The notes under the pieces were generated by a model that searched no databases, was not told the DNA's origin, and worked only from the letters and a program-made list of their open reading frames with translations. Source: Trichococcus palustris (lineage in GTDB: Bacteria > Bacillota > Bacilli > Lactobacillales > Aerococcaceae). From it: 64,000 bases of DNA. The number at the start of each line of letters is the position of its first letter. Within the stretch, counting starts at the first letter, position 1. A program made the translations under genes and the position numbers. Shown piece by piece: positions 54,000 to 62,224 of the stretch. The stretch covers positions 1 through 64,000 of the forward strand of contig NZ_FOTD01000002.1 in the NCBI RefSeq assembly GCF_900114465.1, given 5' to 3'.

Positions 54000-54311
54000 G
54001 ATTACATTCAATGCCATGAATGAGAAAATCAACTTATCTTCCCAAATGCAAAAAATGAGCTGATGTCCCCACCAAAGTAGGCCAACGACTCAATTGCTTT
54101 ATTAAAGAATATGGCCTGAAAAGAATAATTGTTCACGGCTTACCGCATACACTCCGTAATTCATTGTTCGAAATTGGTGTACCTTACCCAAAAAATAATG
54201 GAACGATTAGGCCACTCAGATATTCAAACCGCCATGAATATATATGCCAAAGTGACAAAACACGCTAAAGAAAAAACCGCTGAAGAGTTCGCTCAATATG
54301 TGAATTTCTAA
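54000..54311 (+). pseudogene. Tyrosine recombinase (integrase) C-terminal remnant
   Basis: Across frames the DNA reads ...NEKINLSS..., LNCFIKEYGLKR, HGLPHTLRNSLFEIGV, then after a shift near 54185 IMERLGHSDIQTAMNIYAKV and KTAEEFAQYVNF. These are the box II (HxLRHT) and Tyr-box of phage/ICE integrases. The catalytic Arg of box II reads Pro, and a frameshift and stops are present, so it is inactive. It lies directly beside att segment (b), as integrase genes do. Confidence 0.75.
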
Positions 54312-54430
54312 CATTACGTATTCAATTACGTATTCAAAACAAAAAAACAACCCTTAGAAATGTTGATATGAAGCGATTCATACGACTTTCTAAGGGTTTC
54401 ATCTTCATCTAGATGGAGACGAGGGGTTTT
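54312..54430. repeat. Attachment-site-like segment (b): arm repeats, ssrA-terminator-like hairpin, core
   Basis: Two direct copies of ATTACGTATTCAA (54313-54338) are followed by the hairpin CCCTTAGAAA...TTTCTAAGGG (54351-54396) and the core TTTCATCTTCATCTAGATGG plus AGACGAGGGGTT. The complement of the core, CCCCTCGTCTCCAT, fits the 3' T-stem, acceptor strand and discriminator of tmRNA, and the hairpin with its T-run fits the ssrA terminator. (b) is attR of E1 and attL of E3. Confidence 0.6.
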
Positions 54431-54525
54431 ACCTTTGCGCGTTTATGTAATATCATTCAATACAAATCCCCCCGTATATTATAGTAGAAAACTTGTTAGC
54501 TGTTTCATATAGTTTTATACGATTG

Positions 54526-54768
54526 CTAAAACGGGGTATTTACTAGGGGTATTAATTTAATCACGGGCAATGTTGAAGCTGTACTCTTAATTGAGAGCGG
54601 CTTTTTTTGTTTCGCTGTATGAAATAAAATCTCCCCAATCTTTCTTTGGATCGGAGAAATTTTACATGGTATCCCTTGGAATAAAATTGTTACGTAATCA
54701 TTCCAGTCGTTTGAGTACCCAAAGCGCCTCTGAATTAAATTGATGATGTATGGTAGTTTATCCACCAT
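54526..54768 (-). CDS. Doubtful small ORF (80 aa)
   Basis: The frame begins MVDKLPYIINLIQRRFGYSN after GAAGGATC, which is close to the ATG. The first half looks protein-like, the second half (KKPLSIKSTASTLPVIK) less so. It overlaps the radC remnant by 34 bases. Possibly the truncated start of an element gene. Confidence 0.3.
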   Translation of the reverse strand: MVDKLPYIINLIQRRFGYSNDWNDYVTILFQGIPCKISPIQRKIGEILFHTAKQKKPLSIKSTASTLPVIKLIPLVNTPF

Positions 54769-55127
54769 GATCCTTCTCTTTCTTTTGCATGAATTTGTAA
54801 AGGGTCGGTTCCATAACGCAGTGTTTTAGTAAAAAACGAGATTATTTCCCTCTCGATTTTCACTAAAACTTTTTCCGGTTTACAGGTATCCCCCATTTTA
54901 AGCGATACGAAATCATCATCGCCCAATATGATGTGGTCCAGGACAGTGATGCCCAACAGTTCACCTGCTTCAGTCAATCTCGCTGTCATCACAAGATCGG
55001 CTTCAGACAGTTCAGGATTTCCGCTGGGATGATTATGCCCAACCATAATGCTGGCTGCATTACTGAGTATGGCTACCTTCCAATAATCCGGCAGGTTATC
55101 TTGAGCACATTCTTTCTCTTCCAGCAA
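54735..55127 (-). pseudogene. radC: RadC-like JAB-domain protein, N-terminally truncated
   Basis: AILSNAASIMVGHNHPSGNPELSEADL, then LLGITVLDHIILGDDDFVSLK, is the JAB/MPN metalloprotease-like core of mobile-element RadC proteins, with the HxH...D metal site intact. The usual ~80 residues before it are replaced by an unrelated stretch (LEEKECAQDNLPDYWK), so the gene is truncated. RadC paralogues of this kind are frequent cargo of integrative elements. A second shred lies at about 61890-61932. Confidence 0.65.
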
Positions 55128-55178
55128 CTCCAGTAATAAAAAATAGAAATCATGAACAACACAATGGCAATATTGCTA

Positions 55179-56171
55179 TTACCTGTAATTTTTTTTGTAC
55201 TGATCAAAATCCCATATTTCAAGAAATTTTTGAGCCATATCTTCACCATTTTTATATAAAAGTAGACTTTCTTCTTTGGTAATATCAAAATAAGCTGTTT
55301 TAATTTCCTTAGTATTATTATTTATTGTTATTGATGTCGGAATTCCAATGGTTCTAGCATAGTCTCCTTTTGAATTAGAAATATGCAATTTATCGTGTGC
55401 TTCCATCATTGTGCTAACAAGCGCTTTTAAGTATTTCACAGGATTATCAATATCATCTTTATATCCTTCTGTAATTTTTCTTGGAACTGGCTCATTTAGC
55501 TTAAAACCGAATGTCGGCCATTTAGGGTTATGTGTTGTAGTATCATCTAAAAGCCAGATAGGGTAATTGCTTAAAATTCCTCCATCTACAATAATATGTG
55601 TCCTGCCATTTTTATCCTTAAGCTTTACAGGTTCAAAAAATATTGGTATCCCTATACTCATTCTTACTGCTTTAGCAATACTAAATTGATCGATATCATC
55701 AACAAAATCTTTAAGATCATGTGGAAGTATTAACATTTTTTTATCAGTAATATCTGATGCAACAATCTGTAGCTTATACTTGTATTGTTCTTCAGGATAA
55801 TCGGTTTGTATTTGCTTAAATGTTGTTATACCCTTCTTTTTTAGTAACTCGTTTAGCCAAGATTCAAAAAAATCTCCTTCATATATACCATACTCAAAAA
55901 TTATACTAATGCCTTTTCCGATAGGCCCAAAATTATCCACAAATTCCTTATCTTTAAAATCGGTATAATCCAACTTCAGGAGTTCATTCTTTATTTCTTC
56001 AGCTTTATAACCTACCGCAAGCAAGGTTGCAACAATTGCCCCTGCTGAAGTTCCAACTAAATTCTCAAATTTATATCCTGCCTTTTCTATCTCTGAAACT
56101 GCACCAACCAACCCAATACCTTTTATACCGCCACCTTCAAAAACAGCATCGACTTTTTTTAATTCCATCAT
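55179..56171 (-). CDS. Patatin-like phospholipase
   Basis: A 330-residue lipid acyl hydrolase. The oxyanion loop is FEGGGIKGIG (about 12-21), the nucleophile Ser is in LVGTSAGAIVA (about 43) and the catalytic Asp in IIVDGGILSNYP (about 198), so the Ser-Asp dyad is complete. No signal peptide: cytosolic, acting on the inner face of the membrane. Patatins are effectors in several anti-phage systems (for example CBASS CapV), but no CD-NTase or other sensor is recognisable here. ATG 56171 has GGAGGTG close by. It follows a small membrane-protein gene by 34 bases, probably one transcript. Confidence 0.88.
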   Translation of the reverse strand: MMELKKVDAVFEGGGIKGIGLVGAVSEIEKAGYKFENLVGTSAGAIVATLLAVGYKAEEIKNELLKLDYTDFKDKEFVDNFGPIGKGISIIFEYGIYEGDFFESWLNELLKKKGITTFKQIQTDYPEEQYKYKLQIVASDITDKKMLILPHDLKDFVDDIDQFSIAKAVRMSIGIPIFFEPVKLKDKNGRTHIIVDGGILSNYPIWLLDDTTTHNPKWPTFGFKLNEPVPRKITEGYKDDIDNPVKYLKALVSTMMEAHDKLHISNSKGDYARTIGIPTSITINNNTKEIKTAYFDITKEESLLLYKNGEDMAQKFLEIWDFDQYKKNYR

Positions 56172-56205
56172 GAACACCTCCCTTAATTATATTAATTTAA
56201 ATATA

Positions 56206-56400
56206 CTAGTGTAATGTATCGTTGACAAATAAGTAAGTTGTTGAGAATGTTCCAATTACCTCAGAAGATGTTGCAAAAACCGCAATCATTTTCAACGGGC
56301 CAGTGACAGCACTAACAATATTAGTTCGATTATTTTCTTTTTCTGCATTCTTTTCCTGAAGATTCTCCTTTTCTTCATGTTCTTTTGTCAGATTGATCAC
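56206..56400 (-). CDS. Short membrane protein, truncated copy of the 58508-58969 gene
   Basis: GTG 56400 has GGAAGGGGG upstream. The 64-residue product begins MINLTKEHEEKENLQEKNAE and shares a long identical block (NRTNIVSAVTGPLKMIAVFA, then TSSEVIGT) with the 153-residue protein at 58508-58969. It ends differently after one hydrophobic segment (FSTTYLFVNDTLH). So the 5' part was duplicated and the 3' part lost. It heads the patatin transcript. Confidence 0.65.
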   Translation of the reverse strand: MINLTKEHEEKENLQEKNAEKENNRTNIVSAVTGPLKMIAVFATSSEVIGTFSTTYLFVNDTLH

Positions 56401-56830
56401 AATTAGTCCCCCTTCCTTTAAATTTCTAGAGATAAGAAACATCTTGCCGGAATTTACAGCAAGCGGCGCCCATATCTATCCGCTTACAATTCCAAACAAT
56501 TCTCAAGTGCGCTAGTATTTTTCATCAAATGTATTAATTCGATTTGTATGTCCAACTTCCCTGATAAGCAAATCGTTCACTGCTTCACACGTTCATTATA
56601 CGGCGCAGATTTTCTTTTGTAAAAACATCCACCCCATCAGCAAACATTTCATATGTATTACAGCCTTAGATGATCCGGAAGGCAAAAAAAAACGGAAAGA
56701 CCGTCGTTATAGGCTTTCCGCTTTATCGATTCTATTCTCTTTTTTAAGACATTTCTGTATCCGGCTCAAGAATGCCGTCATACCTACATTCTCCTCAAAA
56801 AAATGACCTCATTTATTATACACATGTGCG
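56246..56830. repeat. Duplicated leader copy 1 (upstream of the patatin cassette)
   Basis: This ~0.57-kb segment aligns with 58817-59372: membrane-gene 5' end, a CAGCAAGCG stretch, GTTCACT...ATTATACGG...TTTTCTTTTGTAAAA, TGATCCGGAAGGCAAAAA, the hairpin CGGAAAG...CTTTCCG, and TTCTCCTCAAAAAAATGACC. The middle also recurs at 61715-61860. On the complement a promoter TTGAAT-N16-TATAAT lies at about 56829-56856. Confidence 0.75.
56707..56781 (-). CDS. Conserved 24-codon ORF, copy 1
   Basis: On the complement AGGAG lies 9 bases before ATG 56781; the frame reads MTAFLSRIQKCLKKENRIDK then AESL and stops inside the hairpin stem. Copy 2 (59220-59294) has the same length, stop and C-terminus, with differences mainly in codons 2-17. 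The peptide is amphipathic and basic. It may be a small toxin-like or regulatory peptide; no family recognised. Confidence 0.5.
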   Translation of the reverse strand: MTAFLSRIQKCLKKENRIDKAESL

Positions 56831-57052
56831 TATCATATTCAACTGCGGTTTTTTTATCGCATTAGTTGTATTACGTAACCCATAACCACTAATGCTATTC
56901 GAATGAATTTCACAAAACATATAGAATCAGGGAGCTATAGCTCTAAAAAAAGCAAACCCCAAAAGAGAAAAATTCTCTTCTAGAGTTTGTGAATGTGGCT
57001 CCCGTATTTCAATAGATAAAATGCCTCATCAACACCATTTGACAGAGAGCCC

Positions 57053-57637
57053 TTAAAGCCCACCAGGCCAAAGAGGGCCATTTTTTTTATGAACCTTCAT
57101 CTTATCGACCCTATCCGCTGGGTCTCTATTTTCACCGATACCAGCGCAAGGATCCCAACAAACATCTGGAGCATTAGGATCATAATAATCATAAGAGGAA
57201 GAACTATAACCGCCACCACGTTCGACAGGAATGATTTCACCCAAGGCATCGACTGTTACATAAGCAGCTTCTGGATCTACTCTCATCGCAAGGGCAACAG
57301 ATCCCTTCTCAAAAGTGGTAATGGCTTCAATAGGGGTAACAACTAAATAGTAATAATTTTTATCACTCGTCCATTCGTAAATACCCGGCTCAGGCCACTG
57401 CTCAGGCCACGCCATAGAGTCAGCGCCAACATCTAAACTATCCCCATTTTCAGAATCACTCATTCGCACATAAGTACCAAGATTTCTGATAATACTTCTT
57501 ATGGGGCTAATAATTAAAAAGTGATGATTTTTACCACTCCACCAGATATAAGTACCTGGGCCAGGCCACCGCTCAGGCCAATGCAAATACTTAGAATTAA
57601 GGACATTACTATTTGTTTCTGGACTTGATTCACTCAT
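57053..57637 (-). CDS. Unknown protein with two WP-rich repeats (194 aa)
   Basis: GGAGG precedes ATG 57637. Two ~60-residue repeats are visible: LHWPERWPGPGTYIWWSG with NHHFLIISPIRSI, and MAWPEQWPEPGIYEWTSD with NYYYLVVTPIEAI. A short C-terminal part has CWDPCAGIGENRDP, with two cysteines. No signal peptide or membrane helix. The repeats suggest a tandem small beta domain. I do not recognise the family. It is last in a four-gene series 58969 to 57053 on the complement, each with its own ribosome binding site. Confidence 0.6.
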   Translation of the reverse strand: MSESSPETNSNVLNSKYLHWPERWPGPGTYIWWSGKNHHFLIISPIRSIIRNLGTYVRMSDSENGDSLDVGADSMAWPEQWPEPGIYEWTSDKNYYYLVVTPIEAITTFEKGSVALAMRVDPEAAYVTVDALGEIIPVERGGGYSSSSYDYYDPNAPDVCWDPCAGIGENRDPADRVDKMKVHKKNGPLWPGGL

Positions 57638-57782
57638 ATCAAAACCTCCTAACTCATTTATAAATACGCTGGAAAATATATAATTTTAATTTCACATTGA
57701 TATTAATGTATATTCTTAATTTTTTCCTTTTTATTTTTTTGATTTTTGATTATGAATTTATGTTTTTATAAAATCATATTAT

Positions 57783-58058
57783 TTATTCAATCTGTGACAG
57801 GGCCTTTTCTGCTACGCTGAGAGCTGATTCTTGAATTTTTTCCCTCATTGTATCATCCTTGATTACTGCAGCAGATTGAAAAATAGAAATTGCACCATAA
57901 AGTTCTGGATTCCAAGGTGGAATACGTATTAAACGTCCATTAACAATAATATAACCTCCCCCATCTGAAGCAACTCCACCAATAGTTTTAGCGGGTCCGG
58001 CATTTACCTTATCTATTTTTTGAAGAATACTGTCTAATTTTCGGTCTAATTCTCTCAT
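57783..58058 (-). CDS. Unknown protein (91 aa)
   Basis: ATG 58058 has GGAGG at 8 bases. It begins with a helical stretch (MRELDRKLDSILQKIDKVN), then a Gly-rich beta segment (IGGVASDGGGYIIVNGRLIR) with IPPWNPELYG and a helical end. Soluble. Third gene of the unknown operon; no domain recognised. Confidence 0.6.
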   Translation of the reverse strand: MRELDRKLDSILQKIDKVNAGPAKTIGGVASDGGGYIIVNGRLIRIPPWNPELYGAISIFQSAAVIKDDTMREKIQESALSVAEKALSQIE

Positions 58059-58207
58059 TTTGAAAACCTCCAACTTCTCTTGATTACGTTTTTAACTCTC
58101 TCATCTAATAAAATAGCTACACATAAAAAGTTGATTCTGTATTCATCTCCTTAAATAAACTGTTGGTATTACGACATAGTATATATAATTTAACGTAGAT
58201 ACCAATT

Positions 58208-58474
58208 TCATTTTCTATACTTATCTTGTAATTCTTCAAAGGTCTTTGAGCTGTTTTCCAATTGCCTTAAAATGCTTGGTGTGATGATATCTTTATTTGG
58301 TAATACAGCATATGGCACCCGCGCCCCATCCGTATCATGGGGGTAAACATGTGTTGATTTTTCTATTTCAAGTTGCAACAAACTATTTACAGTGTCTATA
58401 ATTTTTTTTAAGTCACCTTTTAATTCTTCTAAATCCGCTTTTGTCGCATAGATACTAGTTTCTTCACTACTCAT
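58208..58474 (-). CDS. Unknown coiled-coil protein (88 aa)
   Basis: ATG 58474 has AAGGAG upstream. The first 45 residues (KADLEELKGDLKKIIDTVN) are a clear coiled coil; the rest ends LENSSKTFEELQDKYRK. The last words (LQDKYRK) echo LQDKYKGYK at the end of the preceding membrane protein, so the two may share an interaction tail. Second gene of the operon. Confidence 0.6.
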   Translation of the reverse strand: MSSEETSIYATKADLEELKGDLKKIIDTVNSLLQLEIEKSTHVYPHDTDGARVPYAVLPNKDIITPSILRQLENSSKTFEELQDKYRK

Positions 58475-58507
58475 ATTTAACACTCCTTAATTATTATGTA
58501 TATTCCG

Positions 58508-58969
58508 TCATTTATACCCCTTATATTTATCTTGTAATTTCTCGATATCGTCTATAGCTTTCCCTAGATATCTTATCTTGTCTTCATCATTTTTCTCGCT
58601 GCTCAATGTTTGTTTAGCGAATTTTGCGATTTCCTTTGTCTTTAATGTTAGTTTTAAAAAGTCATTCTGATTAGAAAAATCTGAAGGCCCGTATAAAACG
58701 TGATTTTTATTGTACAGTACAAAGAAAAATAAGGATGTAAGAAAAGCCGGATAGACAATCAGAAACGATATCAATACCAACTGATTCCTTGAATCATTTA
58801 TAAAGGGTACAACTAATGTTCCAATTACCTCGGAAGAGGTTGCAAAAACCGCAATCATTTTCAACGGGCCAGTGACAGCACTAACAATATTAGTTCGATT
58901 ATTTTCTTTTTCTGCATTCTTTTCCTTAAGATTCTCCTTTTCTTCAATTCCACTTGTCTGATTATTCAC
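58508..58969 (-). CDS. Membrane protein of unknown function (153 aa), operon head
   Basis: GTG 58969 has AAGGGGG upstream. Charged N-terminus (about 1-28), then two or three hydrophobic segments (about 32-52 and 60-90) and a cytosolic helical tail (about 105-153) ending LQDKYKGYK. The first ~48 residues are shared with the product of 56206-56400. A size of two helices plus coiled tail would suit a membrane sensor or pore partner. Not a family I recognise. Confidence 0.65.
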   Translation of the reverse strand: MNNQTSGIEEKENLKEKNAEKENNRTNIVSAVTGPLKMIAVFATSSEVIGTLVVPFINDSRNQLVLISFLIVYPAFLTSLFFFVLYNKNHVLYGPSDFSNQNDFLKLTLKTKEIAKFAKQTLSSEKNDEDKIRYLGKAIDDIEKLQDKYKGYK

Positions 58970-59372
58970 AATCGATACCCCCTTCTTTAAATCCCAAAAG
59001 AATAAGAAATATTTTTGCCAGAATTTACAGCAAGCGCACTTATATGTATCCGATTACAATTTGAATGCCTCTCATTACACTATCGTTCACTACTTAATAC
59101 TCTAATTATACGGTGAACATTTTCTTTTGTAAAAGCATCCGCTTTCAGAACTAAATGTTACATGCGTGTTACAGCCTTAAATGATCCGGAAGGCAAAAAC
59201 CAAAGCGGAAAGCCCGTCATTATAGGCTTTCCGCTTTTTCGGTTCTATTCTCTGTTTTAAGCAACTTTTGTAGCCAGCGCAAGAATGCCATCATACCGAC
59301 ATTCTCCTCAAAAAAATGACCTCATTCATGGTCATGCGTACCATAAATGATCCGGAAGGCTCAGTAATTTAG
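58817..59372. repeat. Duplicated leader copy 2 (upstream of the four-gene operon)
   Basis: Matches 56246-56830 in order and orientation (see that entry). TGATCCGGAAGGC occurs twice here (59190, 59347). The promoter box of copy 1 is less well kept. Confidence 0.75.
59220..59294 (-). CDS. Conserved 24-codon ORF, copy 2
   Basis: ATG 59294 (AGGAG 9 bases upstream) opens MMAFLRWLQKLLKTENRTEK then AESL and stops in the stem GCGGAAAGCC...GGCTTTCCGC (59213-59239), which is followed by T on the complement. It aligns end to end with 56707-56781. Confidence 0.5.
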   Translation of the reverse strand: MMAFLRWLQKLLKTENRTEKAESL

Positions 59373-59482
59373 TAAGGTTCAGCCACTAACTGTAAAGGAT
59401 AGCGACACCCTATAAAAATCCAGTACAATTTTCTTTTGAGAATCGGAAACCTCAGAAAAGTTAGCGTTAATATTCTCATTTT

Positions 59483-60290
59483 TCAGCAAAAGTTAGCAAA
59501 AAATAAGACTGCTCCGCCTTGGGGGTGCGATCCAGCCTTAAACAGATACATATCGTCATACCGAAATACTGATACCTTATTCTGTATTGTTTTTAGTGAG
59601 TAGCCCGTCATATCCGCTATATCTTGCTGGGAAAGTGGTACTATCAGCTCCTCGTCTTTCTCATACGGATTGTGGCATAAAATACTGCCATGTAAACTGA
59701 TATACGGTAACAGCATATACACTAGCCCCAGGTCTGCCGGTCCTAGATCCCTGTATAACTTCCGGGTATTGACGCTATAGACCTTAACAAAATTAGTATT
59801 GTTTATCTTGCCTCTTTTGTGTATCTTTTCAGGGATAGCGTAAACCGTTAGGAATTTTACGGTCCAATCCTCACCCTCTAATTCGTGCGGTAGGGATATT
59901 AAAAGCTGTAAGTAGGCCGTAATCCATAAATTTACCTATAACGGTTGCCAGGGTCCTTTCTTTTTTAATTCCCAGCTCCTTACACAGCTCCGGTATTGTC
60001 ATAGGTTCCTTTTCCCTGTTACTGCGGTACATTTCCCCATGTTTATTAGGCTGTATGTAGGTCTGCATGATCATGTAATAACCTAACTCCTTAGCCGAAA
60101 ACTCCCCGTTGTTACAGATAACCTCAATTACTGCCATATCTGCCGTTGTAAACATCATTCCCTTTGGTCTAGCCGTCCAGGATAATTTTTTCTTGTATCC
60201 CTCTGCCTGGTCCCGTGTAACAATGCGGTCCCCTGGTTTCAGTGTATATAGAACTTGTCCCGTTATCTCATCTACAAGATAGTTACCCAC
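59483..60290 (-). pseudogene. Frameshifted HTH protein, possibly a replication initiator or regulator
   Basis: From ATG 60290 the frame reads MGNYLVDEITGQVLYTLKPG, then MFTTADMAVIEVICNNGEFS, and a helix-turn-helix-like part (MTIPELCKELGIKKERTLAT) to GLL near 59907. After a shift the neighbouring frame continues QLLISLPHELEGEDWTVKFL to a second HTH (LSQQDIADMTGYSLKTIQN) and ends at 59483. The two wHTH parts and the nearby iteron-like repeats suggest a Rep-type or RepL-like protein, but I cannot name the family. Confidence 0.5.
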
Positions 60291-61297
60291 TATAAAAACC
60301 TCCTCGATAATCTATAGGCTACCTAGTCTGTTCTAGGTCTGCTGTGCCTACGTCCTCCTTTACTTACTCTATAATTAGACTGATTTAGGGAAACTGTGAC
60401 AGGTTTACCCGTAACTTTCCCGAAAAAATTTCTAAACAGGTGCTTTCCCCCATGATTTTTGACAGTAAAAAAAACTACAAACCCCGTCGTATTAAGGGTT
60501 ACAAGGATTATACACAGATAATTATCTCTTATTTTTAATAGGCATACTGTTATAGGAAAAAACTGTTAGTACTGTTTAACTGTTAAAAGAAATATATCCC
60601 GGGTTCGCTATCGCTCCCGGGGCTCACGCCCACCTCCTTAAAATAATACTTAGATAGATTCCTTTTATTTAGAACGCCCTAGCCATGGTTACTGGTTAAG
60701 GTTAAGAGGGATCTTGGCCGTAAGACTGTTTTACCCTCGTTTAAAATAAGAGTTAACCCCTCATTAGTAATTACGGTAGGGGCCGTTAGGCTAGGGAGGG
60801 CTGTATCTCTGTTAATAGCAGTTATTACAAGTACTGTTACAAGGTACAACTATATGATAGTTAGGGACTGATAAGAGCTGAGAATAACCCTAAATAGCTC
60901 CTTTACACCCAGGAGGTCCCGACCTTGCCTATCCCGTCCTTTTCCCCCTTATCCTCTTATTTCCAGGCATTAACCCGTTGTACCCCCCGGACTTTAAGTG
61001 TTGCAGCTGTTCCTTTACCGGTTCCATTAGCTATCCTTTGCGGTTAGAATACGGGTTATAGTTAACGTCTAAGCATCTTTAACTAAATACCTTAAGCAAG
61101 GGCTAAGTTGTGCTAGGGTGTTACTTGTCCTAGGGCAACAAAAAAGGGACCCTGTAGGCCCCTAACTGTTACTTATTCTGTTAAGCCATTACTTTGTTAT
61201 ACAGGCTCCCTTACCCAGGATGTCCTACCTTTTACAAAGATTCTACCAAAGAGTAGTTAAACGATAGTTACCGTGCTATTAGCTGTTTGTCATCTTT
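60291..61297. other. 1-kb gene-free stretch with iteron-like repeats
   Basis: No frame of note. ACTGTT occurs at 60546, 60562, 60571 and 60579, then an inverted pair CCCGGG...CCCGGG (60598-60621), and further CTGTTA words near 60808-60840. Next to the HTH gene this resembles a replication origin or a repressor target. It may equally be decayed sequence. Confidence 0.35.
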
Positions 61298-61525
61298 TTA
61301 ATTAGTTCCCGCTAGTGCTGATAGGAACACCTTTAGCTCGTGAAGCTCGTTAATAGCACCCTCGCTACGTGCAAGTTCTGTGACATATTCAGAGTATTTC
61401 TTTGCAGGCAATTTAGTTGCTAACATACTCTGAAGATTACTTATATTCGCTTGCTCCTCCTTAATACGCTTATTAAGGTGTGCTACTGCTAGTTTTATGG
61501 CTTGCTCCAATTCCGTGTCTGGCAT
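61298..61525 (-). CDS. Small coiled-coil protein (75 aa)
   Basis: ATG 61525 has GAGAGGGAG upstream. The product starts MPDTELEQAIKLAVAHLNKR and is helical throughout (EEQANISNLQSML, ARSEGAINELHELK). Unknown function; typical of small accessory genes of plasmids and phages. Confidence 0.5.
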   Translation of the reverse strand: MPDTELEQAIKLAVAHLNKRIKEEQANISNLQSMLATKLPAKKYSEYVTELARSEGAINELHELKVFLSALAGTN

Positions 61526-61576
61526 GTTTATCTCCCTCTCTAATACGATTTTTTTAGTACCTGTAAAGCGTGTACT

Positions 61577-61702
61577 GATTATAGGATAAACGTATCTAGC
61601 ACGTTATCCTATTCTTCCTTATCAATCCCTATATATCGCATGGTAATTTCCTGGGTACTGTGGTTAAGAATACTCTGTAACATTGCTATATCCTTTGTTT
61701 GG
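61577..61702 (-). pseudogene. Tyrosine recombinase C-terminal shred
   Basis: The complement reads TKDIAMLQSILNHSTQEITM then RYIGIDKEE, a stop, and DNVLDTFIL. This is the Tyr-box of phage integrases (L-N-H-S-x-x-x-T-x-R-Y-I-G-I). Upstream parts are missing. Confidence 0.65.
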
Positions 61703-61714
61703 ATAGGTTATACT

Positions 61715-61932
61715 TCTAAACAACTTTCAAATACGCTCGTACATTTCCTCTCATGTTAATTCGGTTTGTATGTACCATTTTCTTCATAATAAAATCGTTC
61801 ACTTCTTCACACGTTCATTATACGGCGCACACTTTCCTTTGTAAAAACATCCACCTCATAACAAAAAAACTTGTAAATATCCGTCCGTTTTTGTCCATTT
61901 TAATCGATACGAAATCATCATCGCCAAATGGT
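61715..61932. repeat. Third partial copy of the leader repeat, plus a radC shred
   Basis: CTTCACACGTTCATTATACGG and TTTGTAAAAACATCCACC match 56582-56632. At 61890-61932 the complement encodes GDDDFVSIKM, the RadC end seen at about 54893-54925. Confidence 0.6.
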
Positions 61933-62224
61933 TACGGGTACTGATAAAAAACAGTACTCACTATTGCTGAAATTTGTAATAGTATGCATGTCTTCACACA
62001 GTAATATTTGGAATAGGTGTTCTATTCTTTGGCATTGCTTAGTTCATTCAATAACAGGAAGCGTTAATCCATTCAGAAATGAAGATTTATGCGTATTTTT
62101 TGAGATTATCTAAATAAAATAAACTCCAGGAGAGAAATTTCCTTTGAAATCCCTACTCTGAAGTTTGTGAATTTGATTCAGTTAATTTAACAGTGAATAT
62201 ACCCCATCAACAGCATTTGACTGA

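Larger units (their letters stand above)
51101..54425. mobile_element. Integrated mini-element E1 (nuclease cargo)
   Basis: Bounded by att-like segments (a) and (b), with an integrase remnant at the right end next to its arm repeats. Cargo: 66-aa basic protein, DUF3006-like protein, Cys-rich lipoprotein and secreted nuclease. Base composition is AT-richer than the backbone. Immobile now, because the integrase is broken. Confidence 0.55.
54431..62224. mobile_element. Integrated element E3 (patatin and unknown cargo)
   Basis: Segment between att-like (b) and (c). It contains radC remnants near both ends, two cassettes headed by a duplicated leader, a frameshifted HTH/replication-like gene, an iteron-like zone and an integrase remnant. 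Nearly all genes lie on the complement. Outer limits follow from the repeats and are inferred. Confidence 0.5.

Noticed and set aside
54312-54430. A complete tmRNA or tRNA gene at the att segments
   Set aside because: Only the 3' end-like core is present; no T-arm 5' strand or tag region follows in the window.
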